A stretch of DNA of 64,000 bases from Tissierellia bacterium (GTDB lineage: Bacteria; Bacillota; Clostridia; Tissierellales; Peptoniphilaceae): the NCBI GenBank assembly GCA_012728295.1, contig JAAYFJ010000091.1, positions 1-64,000 of the forward strand, in the 5' to 3' direction. The notes below the pieces were generated by a model. That model did not search any database, was not told the origin of the DNA, and saw nothing but the letters and a program-made list of their open reading frames with translations. A program made the translations under genes and the position numbers. The first letter of the stretch is position 1. Each line of letters opens with the position of its first letter. Below are positions 36,994-45,425 of the stretch, piece after piece.

Positions 36994-37185
36994 TTATACA
37001 GCTCTTAAATCAGGGTTTGATTTTAGGCATTTAGCGCAAATATTAATGCGTTTTGAAGTTCCATTGATGTTTGTTCGAATTCGACGGATATTGGGTGACC
37101 AAGATTTATTAATCTTTTTATTAGAAAACGTCACTTTATGGCCGAACTGCTTTTGTTTTCCACAGATATCACATTTTTTTGCCAT
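36994..37185 (-). CDS. rpmB: 50S ribosomal protein L28 (four-Cys form)
   Basis: A 63-residue L28 starting MAKKCDICGK. It has two CxxC pairs (CDIC near the N-terminus and CAKC near the C-terminus), the zinc-binding form of the protein. I use ATG 37185, seven bases after GGAGGTG; the frame can be extended to a GTG at 37194 but that overlaps the binding site. Its place, minus-strand between thiN and asp23, is the same as in B. subtilis. Confidence 0.96.
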   Translation of the reverse strand: MAKKCDICGKQKQFGHKVTFSNKKINKSWSPNIRRIRTNINGTSKRINICAKCLKSNPDLRAV

Positions 37186-37230
37186 GAAACCCACCTCCTT
37201 CGATTATGTTATGGCTCTGATACCTTAGAT

Positions 37231-37260
37231 ATTGTACCACAACAGGTGGAGTTTATGCAA
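37231..37260 (-). promoter_or_regulatory. Possible promoter of rpmB
   Basis: On the minus strand TTGCAT (37260-37255), 18 bases, TACAAT (37236-37231). The match is moderate; position, 45 bases before ATG, is sensible. Confidence 0.45.
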
Positions 37261-37664
37261 ATAGAATTTCATTTTATAATAAAAAAATCTACAGACATCA
37301 AAGTCCATGCGTTAAAACATATATTTATGAATGTATATGCATGAAAAGTGGACACCGTATTGGGGGCGCTAGATAAATCTGAATACATAAAATAGCAACT
37401 GGCATCTGGTGATGTGGAGATTGAAATTATTATTATGAGTTAATAACATTTGTATCTCTGGTATTTGGTTAAGGAGAAAAACTTTCAAATCAAGGAATGA
37501 AAGCATCAACTAAGCACAGTTATATTAATAAACATAAGGCTGTAAATATGGTTTAGATGTTTTAAAAGACATAAAAAAATAAAAAATTAGCTAAGTATAT
37601 GAAATTATATGACTGAATATAAATATTGTATATTAGGAATATCCAGGTATAAAATATGTAAAAA
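37261..37664. other. Gene-free stretch with no recognised content
   Basis: About 400 AT-rich bases with no credible gene. The longest sensible open piece, 37468-37545 (+), encodes a basic peptide (GMKASTKHSYINKHKAVNMV region) with no good start context and then stops. I see no hairpin with a T run, no riboswitch core and no terminal inverted repeats. It may hold a decayed gene or an unannotated small RNA. Confidence 0.5.
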
Positions 37665-37694
37665 TTGTCATCAAGGGGTATTTCGTGGTATACT
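37665..37694 (+). promoter_or_regulatory. Sigma-A promoter for the asp23-recG run
   Basis: TTGTCA (37665-37670), 18 bases, TATACT (37689-37694) with TG one base before it (extended -10). The predicted start is about 37 bases before the asp23 ATG. Confidence 0.72.
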
Positions 37695-37737
37695 AATGCA
37701 AACCGAGTATTTTTAATTTTATAATGGGAGGTTTAGA

Positions 37738-38091
37738 ATGAGCAGTGTAATAACGACAGATCTAGGCAATATTGTAATAGAAGATCAAGTTATCGCTAAT
37801 ATAGCTGGTGTTTCTGCGATGGAGAGTTATGGAATCGTTGGTATGGCAGCTAAAAATGCTACTGATGGAATATTTGAGCTTTTAAAAGCGGACTATTTAA
37901 GCAAAGGTATTTCAGTACGCATCGGTGACAATTTGGAAATTGATCTACACGTAGTTTTGGAATACGGAGTAAACATTAATACTGTTGCAGAAAATATTAT
38001 AGATAGAATTAAATTTAATGTGGAGTCACTAACATCATTGAGAGTGACCGGAATTAATATATTCGTGCAGGGAATTCGAATAGGAAAATGA
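37738..38091 (+). CDS. Asp23/Gls24 family protein (YloU)
   Basis: A 117-residue Asp23-domain protein. The DLGNIVIEDQVIANIAG opening and GVNINTVAENI segment are typical. Family members are envelope-stress or membrane-associated proteins of unknown mechanism. GGGAGG precedes ATG 37738. The yloU-yloV pairing suggests a shared role with the next gene. Confidence 0.93.
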   Translation: MSSVITTDLGNIVIEDQVIANIAGVSAMESYGIVGMAAKNATDGIFELLKADYLSKGISVRIGDNLEIDLHVVLEYGVNINTVAENIIDRIKFNVESLTSLRVTGINIFVQGIRIGK

Positions 38092-38107
38092 TGGAGGCAT
38101 AATTTAC

Positions 38108-39751
38108 ATGGTGAATTCTATTGACGGTACTACCTTACAGCGTTTGCTTAAAGGTGGTATGTTAAATTTGGAAAATAGTAAGGAATTGGTAAACAGTTTA
38201 AACGTTTTCCCTGTTCCTGATGGAGATACGGGAACTAACATGAGTTTAACCATTAAATCAGCGGTTGAACAAGCGTTGACTGTTAATGACAACAATGTAT
38301 CAAAAGTTATGGATGCAGCTTCTCTAGGATCTTTAATGGGGGCGAGGGGTAATTCAGGAGTTATTTTATCTCAGTTGTTTAGAGGATTTGCAGAGGGTGT
38401 AAAAGGTTATGAGCAGTTGACATCGACAGCTTTAGCTGAAGGATTTAGACATGCAGCTAGAGTTGCTTATCATGCTGTAATGAAGCCAGTTGAAGGAACT
38501 ATATTAACTGTTGCCAAAGATATGAGTTTAAAGGCATCTAAGTATATCAAGAGCACAGATCTGATTATGAATATAATTGAATCTATTTTAGAAGAAGGGG
38601 AACGATCTCTTAAGAGGACCCCTGAACTGTTGCCACAACTTAAGGCTGCTGGCGTTGTAGATGCCGGTGGAAAGGGGCTGTTGATATTCCTTGAAGGGAT
38701 GGTTTTAACAGCTAAAGGGCAGTTAGATCCTGATATGGCAATAGAGGATATAAAGAGTATTGCAGCAGCTGGAAAAATTATTGCTACAGAAGATATTGAA
38801 TTCGGATATTGTACTGAGTTTATGATTGAAAGCGATGCATCAAATGTTGCGAAATTACGTGAAAAGCTATATTCTATGGGAGATTCTTTAATAGTTGTGG
38901 GCGATCAGGGTGTAATAAAAGTTCATGTCCATACTGACCATCCTGGAGAAGCATTAGAATTTGCTATGAGCTTTGGTGGCATTAGAAATATTAAAATAGA
39001 CAATATGCGCTATCAACATGAGGAGATACTAAGAAGCGAAATAGAAAAAGTATCAGATGAACAAAATACTGAAGATAAAGCTTTAGAAGAGCCGACAGAA
39101 TATGGAATTATTGCTGTAGCCAGTGGAGATGGTTTAGAAAGAGTGTTTAAAGACCTTGGTGTTAATGTGGTAATTAAAGGTGGACAAACGATGAACCCGA
39201 GCACCGAGGATTTCATTAAAGCTATTGACAGCATTAATGCAAAACAGTTGCTAATTTTCCCGAATAATAAGAACATAGTTTTAGCTGCTGAGCAAGCGCA
39301 AAAATTATCGGATAAGCAGGTTTATGTAATAAAAACTAAAACTATTCCACAGGGAATATCTGCACTTTTGTCTTTTGATCCAGAAGCAATAATCGAGGAG
39401 AACCTTGATGCCATTGAAAGTGCTATCTCTAATTTAAGAGCAGGTCAAGTCACCTATGCAGTAAGAGATACTGAGCTTAACGGAATAGATATTAAAAAAG
39501 ATGAAATCATTGGTATGTCGGAAAGTGATATTTTAACAAATGGAGTTGAATTAAATCCAACGGCAGCTCTTCTAGTTGATAAACTTATGTTCGATGACTC
39601 TACTATTATTTCTGTTATTTATGGTTTTGACACACCTGAGGAAGAAGCGCAAGAATTGGCGGATTTATTAGAGAGTAAATATCCGGATCATGATGTCGTA
39701 TTAATTGATGGAGGGCAACCGGTTTATTATTACCTGATTTCTATTGACTAA
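38108..39751 (+). CDS. DAK2/FakA-like kinase (YloV)
   Basis: A 547-residue protein: N-terminal DhaL-type kinase domain (about 1-200; NVFPVPDGDTGTN binds ATP-Mg, then GARGNSGVILSQ), a middle domain and a C-terminal DegV-like region. Homologues are the FakA subunit that phosphorylates fatty acids held by FakB. No fakB is in the window. Acyl-phosphate made this way would feed PlsY (13.0 kb). The fatty-acid kinase role is inferred from family. Confidence 0.9.
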   Translation: MVNSIDGTTLQRLLKGGMLNLENSKELVNSLNVFPVPDGDTGTNMSLTIKSAVEQALTVNDNNVSKVMDAASLGSLMGARGNSGVILSQLFRGFAEGVKGYEQLTSTALAEGFRHAARVAYHAVMKPVEGTILTVAKDMSLKASKYIKSTDLIMNIIESILEEGERSLKRTPELLPQLKAAGVVDAGGKGLLIFLEGMVLTAKGQLDPDMAIEDIKSIAAAGKIIATEDIEFGYCTEFMIESDASNVAKLREKLYSMGDSLIVVGDQGVIKVHVHTDHPGEALEFAMSFGGIRNIKIDNMRYQHEEILRSEIEKVSDEQNTEDKALEEPTEYGIIAVASGDGLERVFKDLGVNVVIKGGQTMNPSTEDFIKAIDSINAKQLLIFPNNKNIVLAAEQAQKLSDKQVYVIKTKTIPQGISALLSFDPEAIIEENLDAIESAISNLRAGQVTYAVRDTELNGIDIKKDEIIGMSESDILTNGVELNPTAALLVDKLMFDDSTIISVIYGFDTPEEEAQELADLLESKYPDHDVVLIDGGQPVYYYLISID

Positions 39752-41789
39752 GAATATGGTTAAAACTTATACTAAACATAGCTCGATTACTTGCCTAAAA
39801 GGTATTGGACCAGCTATGCAAAAGAAGCTTGAAGCTTTAAATATTCAAACTATTTCCGACTTGCTTTATCATGTCCCCACTGGATATGATAATCGTAAGC
39901 AAGTCGGTTATTTTAATGTCATAGATGATGGTAAAAAAAAGAGCTATGAATGCTATATAGATCAAAAGCCGAAAGTTAGATACTTAGGTCGCGGGAAATC
40001 CATGATTGAATTAAGTGTCTTACAAAATGGTGTTAAAGGAAAAGTTGTTTTTTTTAATCAAGGTTACCTTGCAAACAAACTCTTTGCTGGTAGGAGCTAT
40101 AAGTTTTTTGGCAAACTTAGCTTCTTTATGAACAGACCACAGTTGACTAACCCAGTGATTCTTAGCAACGATCTGGAAGAGTCTGTCGTGCCTATATATG
40201 GTTTAACAAAAGGGCTGACTGGAAAGAAATTGTGGAAGTGGATGGAAGAAGCACTGGATCTTTATGATGGAAATAACTTATTATTTTCAACGGATGGCAG
40301 TAGAATAACGGAGAAAGAAGCCTTAAAGATGCTTCATTTTCCTAAAGATTTATCAGAGGCGTTATTGGCTAGAAAAAAACTTGCTTTTGATGAGTTGGTA
40401 TTATTTCAACTTGGTTTAAGATACGATAATGATCCACAAGTGATTCAAAAAGGTTATAGGATATGGGCGGCTGAACCCATGAAAATTCTGGAACAAAAAT
40501 TACCATTTGAACTTACTGAAGGCCAGAGATTAGCAATAAATGAAATACAAGATGACTTTAGTAAAGAAGCTTCTATGAATAGACTTATCCAAGGTGATGT
40601 GGGCTCTGGCAAAACTGCCATAGCTGCAATGAGTATGTATGCATGTGCAAAATCAGGAGGACAGTCGGTATTAATGGCTCCAACAGAAATTTTGGCTCTG
40701 CAACATCACAAGTTTATGTGCGAGCTATTTGCATTTGATCCATCGATACATGTTGAGATACTAATAGGGCAATTAACTGCAAAACAAAAAACGTTGGTTA
40801 AAGAAAAAATAGCCTCAGGAATGACTAATATTGTCATTGGGACTCATGCTTTAATTCAAGAAGACGTTATTTTTGCAAATTTAGCCCTAGCGATAACTGA
40901 TGAACAGCATAGATTTGGCGTAAAACAACGAAAGACTTTGGTGAATTTGAATAGTAGAAAAGATATAGTAGCTCACAACCTATCATTAACTGCAACTCCT
41001 ATACCTAGATCTTTGGCGCTGATATTATATGGGGACATGGATGTATCTGAAGTAAAGGGAATGCCTCCTGGAAGGAAACCTATAGAAACTTATGTAATAT
41101 CAAATGCGTTGCTAGAGAGAATGTATGGTTTTATTGAGGACCAGATTAAGAAAGGCAGACAAGCATATATGGTTTGCCCCATGATAACTGATGAAAATGA
41201 ACTAAATATTATGTCTGTTGAAAAACTTGAAACAGAGCTTAACAAAAGTGTTCTAAAGAACTATAGAATTGAAATATTACATGGTAAGCAGCCATCAAAA
41301 CAAAAAGAAGAAATCATGGCAAACATTGCAAATGGCTCCATCGATATATTAATAAGCACAACGGTTATAGAGGTTGGAGTAAATGTTCCTAACGCAAGCG
41401 TAATGGTCGTTTTTAATGCTGAAAGGTTTGGCCTTTCTCAGATACATCAACTAAGAGGTAGGGTTGGCCGTGGCGAGGAGCAATCATATTGTATTCTGGT
41501 TAATGAAGGCAAGACCAGGGAGTCATATGAAAGGATGAATACGTTAAAGCGTTCATCTGATGGATTTGAAATAGCAGAAAAGGATTTGGAATTAAGGGGC
41601 CCAGGAGAGATATTAGGATATCGTCAGCATGGTGTTCCGGCCTTTAGAGTGGCTGATTTAGCTTTAGATCACTCAATGCTTAGGGATGCAAGAAAACTTG
41701 CACTTCAAATCCTAGATGGCGATATTGCACCTGCTGTTGAAGAAAAGCTTGAGGATTATTTGAGAAAACTGGAAGAAATGAGTCGCTAG
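39744..41789 (+). CDS. recG: ATP-dependent DNA helicase RecG
   Basis: A 681-residue branch-migrating helicase. N-terminal wedge/OB domain (about 1-235), Walker A GDVGSGKTA (about 285-293), DEQH box, motif VI QLRGRVGR, and the TRG region near the C-terminus. Start is TTG 39744 or ATG 39756; neither has a strong ribosome binding site, so translation may be coupled to the upstream gene, which it overlaps by 8 bases. Confidence 0.96.
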   Translation: MTKNMVKTYTKHSSITCLKGIGPAMQKKLEALNIQTISDLLYHVPTGYDNRKQVGYFNVIDDGKKKSYECYIDQKPKVRYLGRGKSMIELSVLQNGVKGKVVFFNQGYLANKLFAGRSYKFFGKLSFFMNRPQLTNPVILSNDLEESVVPIYGLTKGLTGKKLWKWMEEALDLYDGNNLLFSTDGSRITEKEALKMLHFPKDLSEALLARKKLAFDELVLFQLGLRYDNDPQVIQKGYRIWAAEPMKILEQKLPFELTEGQRLAINEIQDDFSKEASMNRLIQGDVGSGKTAIAAMSMYACAKSGGQSVLMAPTEILALQHHKFMCELFAFDPSIHVEILIGQLTAKQKTLVKEKIASGMTNIVIGTHALIQEDVIFANLALAITDEQHRFGVKQRKTLVNLNSRKDIVAHNLSLTATPIPRSLALILYGDMDVSEVKGMPPGRKPIETYVISNALLERMYGFIEDQIKKGRQAYMVCPMITDENELNIMSVEKLETELNKSVLKNYRIEILHGKQPSKQKEEIMANIANGSIDILISTTVIEVGVNVPNASVMVVFNAERFGLSQIHQLRGRVGRGEEQSYCILVNEGKTRESYERMNTLKRSSDGFEIAEKDLELRGPGEILGYRQHGVPAFRVADLALDHSMLRDARKLALQILDGDIAPAVEEKLEDYLRKLEEMSR

Positions 41790-41791
41790 AA

Positions 41792-41820
41792 TTGAGAATT
41801 CGCTAATAGTGTGGTAAAAT
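41792..41820 (+). promoter_or_regulatory. Sigma-A promoter before rsmD
   Basis: TTGAGA (41792-41797), 17 bases, TAAAAT (41815-41820) with TG one base before (extended -10). It would start a separate transcript for rsmD-coaD and the next gene. Confidence 0.62.
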
Positions 41821-41841
41821 AGTTACAATTGAGGATGATAT

Positions 41842-42402
41842 ATGAGAATTATTTCAGGAAGTAAAAAAGGTAAAAGATTACATGCGCCTAAGTCACAGTC
41901 GATTAGACCGACGGAGGATAGAATTAAAGAATCTTTATTTAATATCTTAGGACCCATTAGTCCAGAAGATACGGTATTAGATTTATGCTCTGGTTCAGGA
42001 GCTATAGCATTAGAATTTTTGAGCAGAGGGGCCAATAGTGCCGCTTTAGTAGATATTTCTAAAGAAGCTATAGAAGTAATTAATAAGAACATTAAGGAAT
42101 CGGGGTTTGAAAGCAATACTAGAGTATTTAAACAAAATGCGGACAAAGTTATTAAATACCTTTATGGAGAGAATGAAAAGTTTGACTATATATATTTTGA
42201 CCCTCCATATGAATCACATTTTCTATACGAAAAGATAATCAATAGGATAGCTGAGCTTTCGATGTTGAAACCAGGTGGATTGTTAATTGTTGAATCCGAT
42301 TCCAGCTTTGAAATAAAGACTCTAGAAGGCAATTTGGTATTGGAGGATAAAAGACAATATAGAGACACCATTATTTATTTTATTAGAAATCAAGGAGATT
42401 AA
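41842..42402 (+). CDS. rsmD: 16S rRNA (guanine-966-N2)-methyltransferase
   Basis: A 186-residue SAM methyltransferase. MRIISGSKKGKRLHAP and RPTEDRIKESLFNIL at the start, the DLCSGSGAIALE SAM loop and the catalytic DPPYES motif (about 119-124) are those of RsmD. rsmD-coaD is a near-universal Firmicutes pair. Confidence 0.96.
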   Translation: MRIISGSKKGKRLHAPKSQSIRPTEDRIKESLFNILGPISPEDTVLDLCSGSGAIALEFLSRGANSAALVDISKEAIEVINKNIKESGFESNTRVFKQNADKVIKYLYGENEKFDYIYFDPPYESHFLYEKIINRIAELSMLKPGGLLIVESDSSFEIKTLEGNLVLEDKRQYRDTIIYFIRNQGD

Positions 42403-42405
42403 ACT

Positions 42406-42888
42406 ATGCATGCCATTTATCCTGGAAGTTTTGATCCTGTAACCATGGGTCATATTGATATTATTCTAAGGGCGGCTGCTCAATTTGATGAACTAACAGT
42501 GGCAGTCTTGATAAACCACAACAAAAAGGGCCTGTTTACAATAGAGGAGCGCTTAGATTTACTTCGAGAGTCCTTGAAAGAATATCCAGAAATCAAAATA
42601 GAATCATTTAGCGGATTGCTTATTGACTATGCTGCTAAAAAGGGAGAACCTGTTATTTTAAGAGGGTTAAGGGCAATTTCAGATTTTGAAAATGAGATGC
42701 AATTAGCTTTAGCGAATAAAAATAGCAATAGAAACATTGAAACTCTTTTTATGGTTTCGAATCCTAAATATTCATTTTTAAGTTCGAGCTTAATTAGAGA
42801 AATTGCTGCATTTCAAGGGGATGTGTCAAACTTAGTGCCACCAGCAGTGGAAAAAGCATTAAGATTAAAATACAAGGAGGGTTTATAG
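42406..42888 (+). CDS. coaD: Pantetheine-phosphate adenylyltransferase
   Basis: A 160-residue nucleotidyltransferase making dephospho-CoA, next-to-last step of CoA synthesis (CoaBC is at 24.1 kb). The GSFDPVTMGHIDI nucleotide motif and the SSSLIRE motif are intact. ATG 42406 lies 3 bases after rsmD. Confidence 0.97.
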   Translation: MHAIYPGSFDPVTMGHIDIILRAAAQFDELTVAVLINHNKKGLFTIEERLDLLRESLKEYPEIKIESFSGLLIDYAAKKGEPVILRGLRAISDFENEMQLALANKNSNRNIETLFMVSNPKYSFLSSSLIREIAAFQGDVSNLVPPAVEKALRLKYKEGL

Positions 42889-43328
42889 TGGAGGTTTTAT
42901 TATTAATTGATGAGTTGGAAGACATCATTGACAATGCCGGATCCATTCCTTTTTCAAACAAGGTAATGGTAGATGGAAATGAATTATTAGAATTAATTAA
43001 AGAAATTAGAATTAAATTACCAGATGATATTAAACAAGCACAGTGGATAACTGAAGAGAGAGACAGAATAATTGAAGAAGCTCAGACACAAGCCAGCCAG
43101 ACAGTAGAAAAAGCTCAGGTACAATTTGAAGAAATGCTAAACAATGATGAGATAGTACGTGAAGCAAGGGTTCGTGCTGAAGATATTATGAACAAAGCCA
43201 GCGTGGAAGGAAACCAAATTCGCGAGGGCTCATTAGATTATGCAGATGGGTTACTAGAGCAGACTCAGGTAAAATTATCTGATTTAATTAAACTTATTAA
43301 CGAAAACAGAAAACAATTACGTGGATAA
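42888..43328 (+). CDS. Coiled-coil protein of unknown function downstream of coaD
   Basis: A 146-residue, highly charged, mostly helical protein with no membrane segment. Residues about 50-125 have heptad-like spacing rich in Glu, Ala and Gln, giving a resemblance to the stalk subunits of ATP synthases, which is probably only compositional. Start GTG 42888 overlaps the coaD stop by one base, with AAGGAGGG upstream. A similar short protein follows coaD in other Clostridia, so it may be a conserved but uncharacterised partner. Confidence 0.75.
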   Translation: MEVLLLIDELEDIIDNAGSIPFSNKVMVDGNELLELIKEIRIKLPDDIKQAQWITEERDRIIEEAQTQASQTVEKAQVQFEEMLNNDEIVREARVRAEDIMNKASVEGNQIREGSLDYADGLLEQTQVKLSDLIKLINENRKQLRG

Positions 43329-43334
43329 CGTATG

Positions 43335-43369
43335 AGAACGTGTTGCCTAATGACAACACGTTCTTTTTT
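43335..43369 (+). terminator. Terminator of the rsmD-coaD run
   Basis: An 11-bp stem (43335-43345 with 43354-43364), 8-base loop, then a T run. It lies between convergent genes and could also slow minus-strand transcription. Confidence 0.9.
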
Positions 43370-43377
43370 AAAAAGGA

Positions 43378-44544
43378 TTATTCAGTTAATAAAAAATGGT
43401 GAGTGGCATCAGAGTTTTTTCTCATTGTCCTGTGCAATAGAGTTTCATATAAGTCTGTGGAACGTTGCTCAAATGATATTAATTGAGGATCCAGTCGTTT
43501 AGAATCACTCCAATTAGTGACGATTTCTGCATTTGAGTTGGCGCTTATTTCTTTCATTAAACTAGGGGCAGTGGTTTTAGATCCAGCAAGCAACTTTAAC
43601 GGCCAACTTGCCTTAATAGCTTTTAAATAAATTTCTTTTTCGTATTGAAGTATTTGATGTAAGATGAATCTAGAGATTCTAGTTAAAGGATATCTTTTTG
43701 TTTTCATTGTCATTGCCAATTGATGCCAATTATCTGATGCTTTTAACGAGCTAATAAGCCTATTGTTTAGTCCCTTCTCATAATATGGAGGAATTATTAG
43801 TCTATCCATAATCGTCATATAAGAAATGATATTGAACATTTTTTTATAATTCTCTAGAGTAAAAGTTGGCTCTGATTGCAGTGAAGATAGCATCAAATGA
43901 GGTAAGTTGTCTTCAATAGAATTATATTTTCCTTTTAGAACCTGAGTTCTAATAGAAGAAGCTGAGGAGAACTCCTCATTCCTCTTAATAGGAAGGTGCT
44001 CTATCATATTTATCGATTTATCGAGTGCATGTAAATATTGAATAGATAAAATATTATTTGGTTTTCTCCATAAAGACTTATCATTATCACTTAGAACACC
44101 TTTGTCTAAAAAATATTCCTCTAGGGCTTTTGGGAAAGATGTGCCTTTGCTGATATATGAAGATAACTCATGGGATAGTTCAGGCTTTTCCATCTCTTGC
44201 TTCCAATGATTAAGCTTATCTATGCTTATATCAGAAACCCCAAAGGACATATGGGTTACTACATTCATAGAATCAAAAATATTGACTGCTGTATTTGCAT
44301 AGTCTGTAGCAGGTAGTGTGCTTAAGCTACATGGAAATTCAAAGACGATATCAGCACCGCAATTTATAGCGTTTGTGGCTCTTAACCATTTGCTTTGAAT
44401 AGCTGGTTCGCCTCGCTGTGTAAAAGAACCACTCATAAGCACAATAATATAATCCGGATTGTGTAATTCTCGGATTTTTTCTAAATGATATAGGTGTCCT
44501 TTGTGGAAAGGGTTATATTCAGCTAGTACTGTAATTATTTTCAT
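43378..44544 (-). CDS. tmcAL: tRNA(Met) cytidine acetate ligase (YlbM)
   Basis: A 388-residue nucleotidyltransferase-fold protein. AEYNPFHKGHLYHL at the N-terminus is the ATP-binding HxGH motif of TmcAL, which uses acetate and ATP to make N4-acetylcytidine at the wobble position of elongator tRNA-Met. I use ATG 44544, where the family begins; the frame extends 17 codons upstream without a better site. Confidence 0.9.
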   Translation of the reverse strand: MKIITVLAEYNPFHKGHLYHLEKIRELHNPDYIIVLMSGSFTQRGEPAIQSKWLRATNAINCGADIVFEFPCSLSTLPATDYANTAVNIFDSMNVVTHMSFGVSDISIDKLNHWKQEMEKPELSHELSSYISKGTSFPKALEEYFLDKGVLSDNDKSLWRKPNNILSIQYLHALDKSINMIEHLPIKRNEEFSSASSIRTQVLKGKYNSIEDNLPHLMLSSLQSEPTFTLENYKKMFNIISYMTIMDRLIIPPYYEKGLNNRLISSLKASDNWHQLAMTMKTKRYPLTRISRFILHQILQYEKEIYLKAIKASWPLKLLAGSKTTAPSLMKEISANSNAEIVTNWSDSKRLDPQLISFEQRSTDLYETLLHRTMRKNSDATHHFLLTE

Positions 44545-44588
44545 TTCACACCGTCCGTAATCTTTTGTAAGGATTTTATGCCTATATG

Positions 44589-44617
44589 TTGACAAAGGCA
44601 GATGTACTTTATATAAT
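44589..44617 (+). promoter_or_regulatory. Consensus sigma-A promoter for yceD-rpmF
   Basis: Perfect TTGACA (44589-44594), 17-base spacer and perfect TATAAT (44612-44617). It is one of the best-matching promoters in the window and drives a ribosomal protein gene. Confidence 0.88.
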
Positions 44618-44645
44618 GAATTATGTTGGTTTATGAGGTGATATT

Positions 44646-45170
44646 GTGGAAATTAATTTAACTCAATTGACCAGTGGGTCGAAGGTACAAATAGACTTTG
44701 ATTGTAGCCTAAGCCCGGATGATAATCAGGTAAAAGAGGCTAGACTCATTGCCTGGGGTCCGATAGTAGCACACGGGAAGATATATTTAGTAGATAAAGA
44801 TTTTTACTGCTATCTTGAGCTTAATTATAATTATACTAAATCCTGTGATCGTTGCCTAGAGCCTATGAGTCAAATGGTTTCGTATCAAGCCACCATCCTT
44901 TTAAAGGATAAAGCTTTGGCAGATTCATATGATGCCACAGAAACGGATCGAACAGATATTGATGTCGGTTTTTACCAAAACTATTTTTACAATCCGGAGC
45001 AAGATATTTTCGATTACGCTTACTTAGCGTTACCGCAAAAGAGTGTGTGCGATTCTGAGTGCAAAGGGATTTGTTCCAATTGCGGATGTAATTTGAACAC
45101 AGAAACTTGTGATTGTGCTGATGAGGTTATAGATCCAAGGCTGGAAGTATTAAAAGGATTACTTGATTGA
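44646..45170 (+). CDS. YceD family protein (DUF177)
   Basis: A 174-residue protein with the DUF177 pattern: a CDRC pair in the middle (about 77-80) and a C-terminal Cys cluster (CDSECKGICSNCG ... CDC) that probably binds zinc. Bacterial YceD is usually co-transcribed with rpmF, as here, and is linked to 23S rRNA processing or ribosome assembly. Start GTG 44646 after GAGGTG. Confidence 0.92.
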   Translation: MEINLTQLTSGSKVQIDFDCSLSPDDNQVKEARLIAWGPIVAHGKIYLVDKDFYCYLELNYNYTKSCDRCLEPMSQMVSYQATILLKDKALADSYDATETDRTDIDVGFYQNYFYNPEQDIFDYAYLALPQKSVCDSECKGICSNCGCNLNTETCDCADEVIDPRLEVLKGLLD

Positions 45171-45188
45171 GATTAGGAGGTGTAATGA

Positions 45189-45371
45189 ATGGCCGTACCA
45201 AAGAGAAAAACGTCTAAACAAAGAAGGAATAAAAGAAGAGCTTCCTCTTATCGCTTAAACAAGACTACAGTTGTGGAGTGTAGCAATTGCCATGAGCCTA
45301 AAATGCCCCATAGAGTGTGCAAGTCTTGTGGATATTATGATGGTAAAGAAATAATTTCAATTGCTGAATAA
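45189..45371 (+). CDS. rpmF: 50S ribosomal protein L32 (zinc form)
   Basis: A 60-residue L32 starting MAVPKRKTSKQRRNKRR, with CSNC and CKSC pairs that bind zinc. AGGAGGTG lies upstream. Followed directly by a terminator. Confidence 0.98.
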   Translation: MAVPKRKTSKQRRNKRRASSYRLNKTTVVECSNCHEPKMPHRVCKSCGYYDGKEIISIAE

Positions 45372-45401
45372 AAAAGATAGTGAGGATTCACTATCTTTTT
45401 T
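45371..45401 (+). terminator. Terminator after rpmF
   Basis: GATAGTGA pairs with TCACTATC (45376-45383 with 45388-45395), loop of four; an A run before and T run after extend the stem. The plsX gene starts 25 bases on, so some readthrough is likely. Confidence 0.88.
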
Positions 45402-45425
45402 CACTATTTGAATGAGGTGAAATAT

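Noticed and set aside
37046..37344. Plus-strand ORFs opposite and upstream of rpmB
   Set aside because: Antisense shadows of the L28 gene and its promoter; no similarity or ribosome binding site.
37343..37372. Possible insertion-sequence end (GTGGACACC near 37349)
   Set aside because: No matching inverted repeat, target duplication or transposase remnant is found.
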